Made by a program: the position numbers and the translations under genes. The notes under the pieces are model-generated. The model saw nothing but the letters and a program-made list of their open reading frames with translations, did no database searches and was not told the DNA's origin. 64,000 nucleotides of DNA from Phocoena phocoena (Eukaryota; Chordata; Mammalia; Artiodactyla; Phocoenidae), in NCBI RefSeq assembly GCF_963924675.1, contig NC_089221.1:91203835-91267834 (forward strand), read 5' to 3'. This document shows positions 60,818-64,000 of this stretch, in pieces; position 1 is the first letter of the stretch, and each line of letters begins with the position of its first letter.

Positions 60818-61033
60818 TTTTTTCGTTTGTTTGTTTGTTTTGCAGTACGCGGGCCTCTCACTGTTGTGGCCTCTCCCGTTGTGTAGCACAGGTTCCGGAC
60901 GCGCAGGCTCAGCGGCCATGGTTCATGGGCCTAGCCGCTCCGCAGCATGTGGGATCTTCCCGGACCGAGGCACGAACCCCTGTCCTCTGCATTGGCAGGA
61001 GGACTCTCAACCACTGCGCCACCAGGGAAGCCC
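60818..61033 (-). mobile_element. CHR-type SINE (short form)
   Basis: Complement of CHR SINE with a TTTG-rich tail; ends ACCAGGGAAGCCC. Flanks TTGGGG(T) and TTGGGTTG suggest an imperfect duplication. Confidence 0.92.
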
Positions 61034-63570
61034 TTGGGTTGTTTTTTGTTCGATTCCCTGCTCAAAGGTATTGATATGTTTACTTCAGTTTGGGTTCCTT
61101 ATTACATTAATCCTAATACTCCTTTCTCCTGACAAAAATAATCAGGAAAAAAGGGTAACATGGATGCAAATGGTACCATCTTGGGTGTAGCAGGGAGAAA
61201 CAAAGTAGCCATGAACCATGAGGGAAGAATTAACTACATATACATCTCCCTGAACAACTATAGCAGGAAGATGTTACAGAGAGTTGAATATTGAACTAGA
61301 GGATCTTTATGAATTTTTTCCTCACGTTTCACACCTGGATCTAGTGTTTACTGACACTGTGTTTATTAATGACTACAAAGACTCAATTTATATTTTGCTT
61401 TGATAAAATATTATATCTTCCATTTTAGGATGATCCAAACACCAGGAATAATTCAGGGAGAGAACACCATCACTTTAACATTTTCAGAATGTTATATTCA
61501 CTGAAAGGAGACATAGTGCCTTTATGAGATGTAAGATAGAAAGGGTTTTCCCCCTCTGTGTGGGGGAAATAAGTCAGTCAACTACAGATCTAAGTGATAA
61601 CTGATATACTCTGGTTGAAATCACTTATCTTCAATGATTACTACAAAATCCCTGGAGGGAAAAATTAGAGGCTTATGCAAAGCAAGCTAAAACTCTTTGG
61701 AAAGAACTCATACAGTAGCATACAACTATCACCATGCAGGATTTTAACTCCAAGAACCAAAACATAATAAGAGCTACAAAGTTATTGTGATGGATAAATT
61801 GTTATAAAAACACAAAATATAATGCAAATATGAGATTGACCATGCCAATGAGTAGTCCATTTTTCAAAATCACAAGTATAATACATAACCAAAGACCACT
61901 GGAAGCAGACACTTTTGGGGGGAGACCGAACAGCTGACAATAATAACCTTCCCTTAACAACTGCTTTCCTCCTGCTCTTCATAGGGTCTGTATCATGTAA
62001 CCCAAACCCCCTAGTTACCATTGATTGAAATAGGCATGGACACCTGTCCAAAGCTGGGTCACTCATAATCTCTCTCCTAGGAATTTAAAATTGGATTTTA
62101 GAAAAAAGCCGATCACTTTGGATTTAACTCTTGAACAGAGGAAACAAACTTGCAAGCTGTGAGGTGGCCATTTCCGTGGAAAAGCTCCAAAAACCAGTGT
62201 GAGAGAAGAAAAAACAGACGAAAACACAGCCAGGGTAGCTAACTGCTTTCCACTTCTTAGCTGCAATGGAACGTTTCCTGCTCTGGGATTCCTTGCCCTA
62301 TCTACCCCCCACCCCCAGATATCGACCTAATAATTTCCATCTCTCTGGCTTACACTAACTTGAGTTATTTTGATTACTTGTGATCAAAAGAAATATGACT
62401 AGGATACTATCATTCTCCTGGTCACAGTGCACTTTGTTTTCAGGTCCAGTAAAGGAAGGAAGGAAGTAAAACCCCCGGAACTGGGGCTATATATGCCTAA
62501 ACCATTTTTGTGCCCTTGAACTTTACAATCAGGAAAAAAAAGATATATGTCCCATTTATTTTCTATCTGAAGAGCTTAACACACTTCATGGCACACAGTA
62601 GGCCCTTAAAACAATTTTTTGAATGAGTGAGAAGGAATATATTCTCATCAAATTTACAGATAACTCCATGGAGAGAATTCTGCTTCAGACTTTGGAAAGT
62701 TGAAATCTAAAGATTGGCTAAACACATAACTCAATAAAAGAAAAAAGAAGCTATCAGACAAAAAGTCTGTCATGTTACTACCAGCACTGGATCTACAAAC
62801 CAACCTGAATATGCACCTCCAGATTTGAAGGAAGATGAATCCTTGCTATTATAAAACTGAAACCTTCCACTTATCTTCTGGGTCCCTCACCAGTTCTACA
62901 GTCTCTGAAGTTTTCTACTCTTTAATGAATCTTTAATTTCACACTCTTTACTGGATCATTCTCACCAGCATGCAAACACTCCCTTTTGCCTTAACAAACA
63001 CACACATGTATTCACACACACTAACTTGACCTCATATCCTTTCCAGTTATTGATCCATTTCTCAATTCTCTTCATGGAGAAACATTACAAAATTTTCTAT
63101 CCTCTCTGTCTAACTTTTCACATAGAATTGCATAAACCATTACAGTAGGGCTTCCATCACCACTGCTCTTTGAAACTGCTCATCAAAATTATCAACAACA
63201 TGCATGTTACTAAATTCAAAGGATGTCATTTTATCTTTTATTCTTATTAACTTCTTAATAGCAATTCACTTAGTTGACCAATCCCTCCTTCAGATTCTGT
63301 GACAGCATACCATTGGTATTTTCCCACCATCCCTGGCAACCCTAAGAAATCTCCTCTACTGGTTCATCTCATCTATCTGATATCTAAATTTTGGACTGCC
63401 TTACAACGAAGTCCAGTCACTCTTCTTCTATCAATCTATGAAGAAAAAGATCTAGATTGTCTTGTTCAGTGCCTACTTACAATACTGGTCAAGAAGTGTT
63501 GGTTAAATGGATAAATTAGTGCCATGTGTGCAAGACCTCCTTCTTTTATCTATTGCCTTTGCCATTCGTT
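61034..63570. other. Unassigned sequence
   Basis: No gene. A short scrap at about 62575-62635 (GGCACACAGTAGGCCCTTAA, TTTTTTGAATGAGTGAG) could be an L2 or MIR tail. GGAAGGAAGGAAG near 62453 is low-complexity. Confidence 0.45.
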
Positions 63571-63622
63571 CTTACATTAGTATGTGCCCACAGCTGGTTC
63601 TGTGGGCACATAGTAATGCAAG
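63571..63622. repeat. Strong hairpin: 23-bp arms, 6-base loop
   Basis: Arm 1 CTTACATTAGTATGTGCCCACAG (63571-63593) pairs with arm 2 at 63600-63622 with two mismatches, around the loop CTGGTT. The 15 bases nearest the loop pair without error. It could be a palindromic MITE remnant, a hairpin RNA source or a chance inverted duplication. Outside the arms pairing ends within a few bases. Confidence 0.85.
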
Positions 63623-64000
63623 AAAGAGGCTTTCTAAATTATGTTTCTAGGGAACACTGATTTTGGGTAACATCAAAGACAGTTTCCTGAGCTCTGACAT
63701 CTGCACTTACAATGGTTGGCATCAGGACTTTGAGGTAGCAGTCAACATCATCAAAGGTATCCAGAGCCGGAGCAGAGAATTATTGAACGGTCATGACAAT
63801 TGAGGCACTTGTTCCCGAGGATCCTTGAGATCTCCCCAGGGAAATTCCTGAAATGTTTGAAAGAAACTGAAAGAGAGGCTAGAGTGCCAACAATTTCTAT
63901 GGTAGAGAATAAAAATGGGCAAATGACACTGCTGAAACTGTAACCATCCCTACCTCTTGACTAGCATGGCCTGAGAAATACAAATGATTTATCCGTTGTC
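63623..64000. other. Unassigned sequence to window end
   Basis: No gene or repeat recognised. Confidence 0.4.

Overview
This window reads as intergenic nuclear DNA of a cetacean (whale or dolphin). Ten near-identical copies of the short tRNA-derived CHR-type SINE carry clean target-site duplications (TSDs). Longer CHR-1-like copies, cetartiodactyl-style L1 3' ends and older mammalian MIR, L2, L1M, MLT1 and hAT remnants sit alongside them. I found no intact protein-coding gene, rRNA, tRNA gene, CRISPR array or any bacterial or plasmid feature. The long open frames are L1 or endogenous-retrovirus remnants, SINE frames, or antisense frames of these.

Layout. 1-6.9 kb: an ancient L1/HAL1 remnant, MIR, L2, and an old hAT transposon broken by two LTRs and a SINE. 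6.94-13.46 kb: an endogenous retrovirus with both LTRs, a tRNA-His-like primer site, a polypurine tract, decayed gag, and an out-of-order integrase fragment in its leader; most of pol and env is missing. 14-19.3 kb: an LTR-like element, L1, MIR and L2 scraps, then a processed pseudogene of the germ-cell RNA helicase DDX4 (VASA), itself hit by a young SINE. 19.7-32.5 kb: old L1 pieces with nested SINEs, an L1 with an internal deletion, an MLT1-like LTR, a small novel-looking minisatellite, and a long L1M 3' region. 34-35.4 kb: CHR-1-like SINE and an L1 3' end with an internal AC microsatellite. 38.9-47.4 kb: two L1 elements in the same orientation that keep their 5' ends but lack their 3' ends; the second is interrupted by a well-preserved solo LTR. 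47.4-64 kb: mostly low-annotation sequence with scattered SINE, MIR, L2 and L1 pieces, two local duplications and a strong hairpin.

Nothing here forms an operon or pathway. The main biological content is a layered record of retrotransposition: old hAT, L2, MIR and L1M, then ERV/LTR and L1 insertions and the DDX4 retrocopy, then young CHR SINEs. I did not find a convincing undescribed functional system. The most useful leads are the rearranged retrovirus, the DDX4 retrocopy, the 3'-less L1 pair, the AGGGATGGGTTC minisatellite and the hairpin near 63.6 kb. All family names come from recognition by eye, with no database search, so subfamily names are tentative and boundaries of old repeats are approximate.
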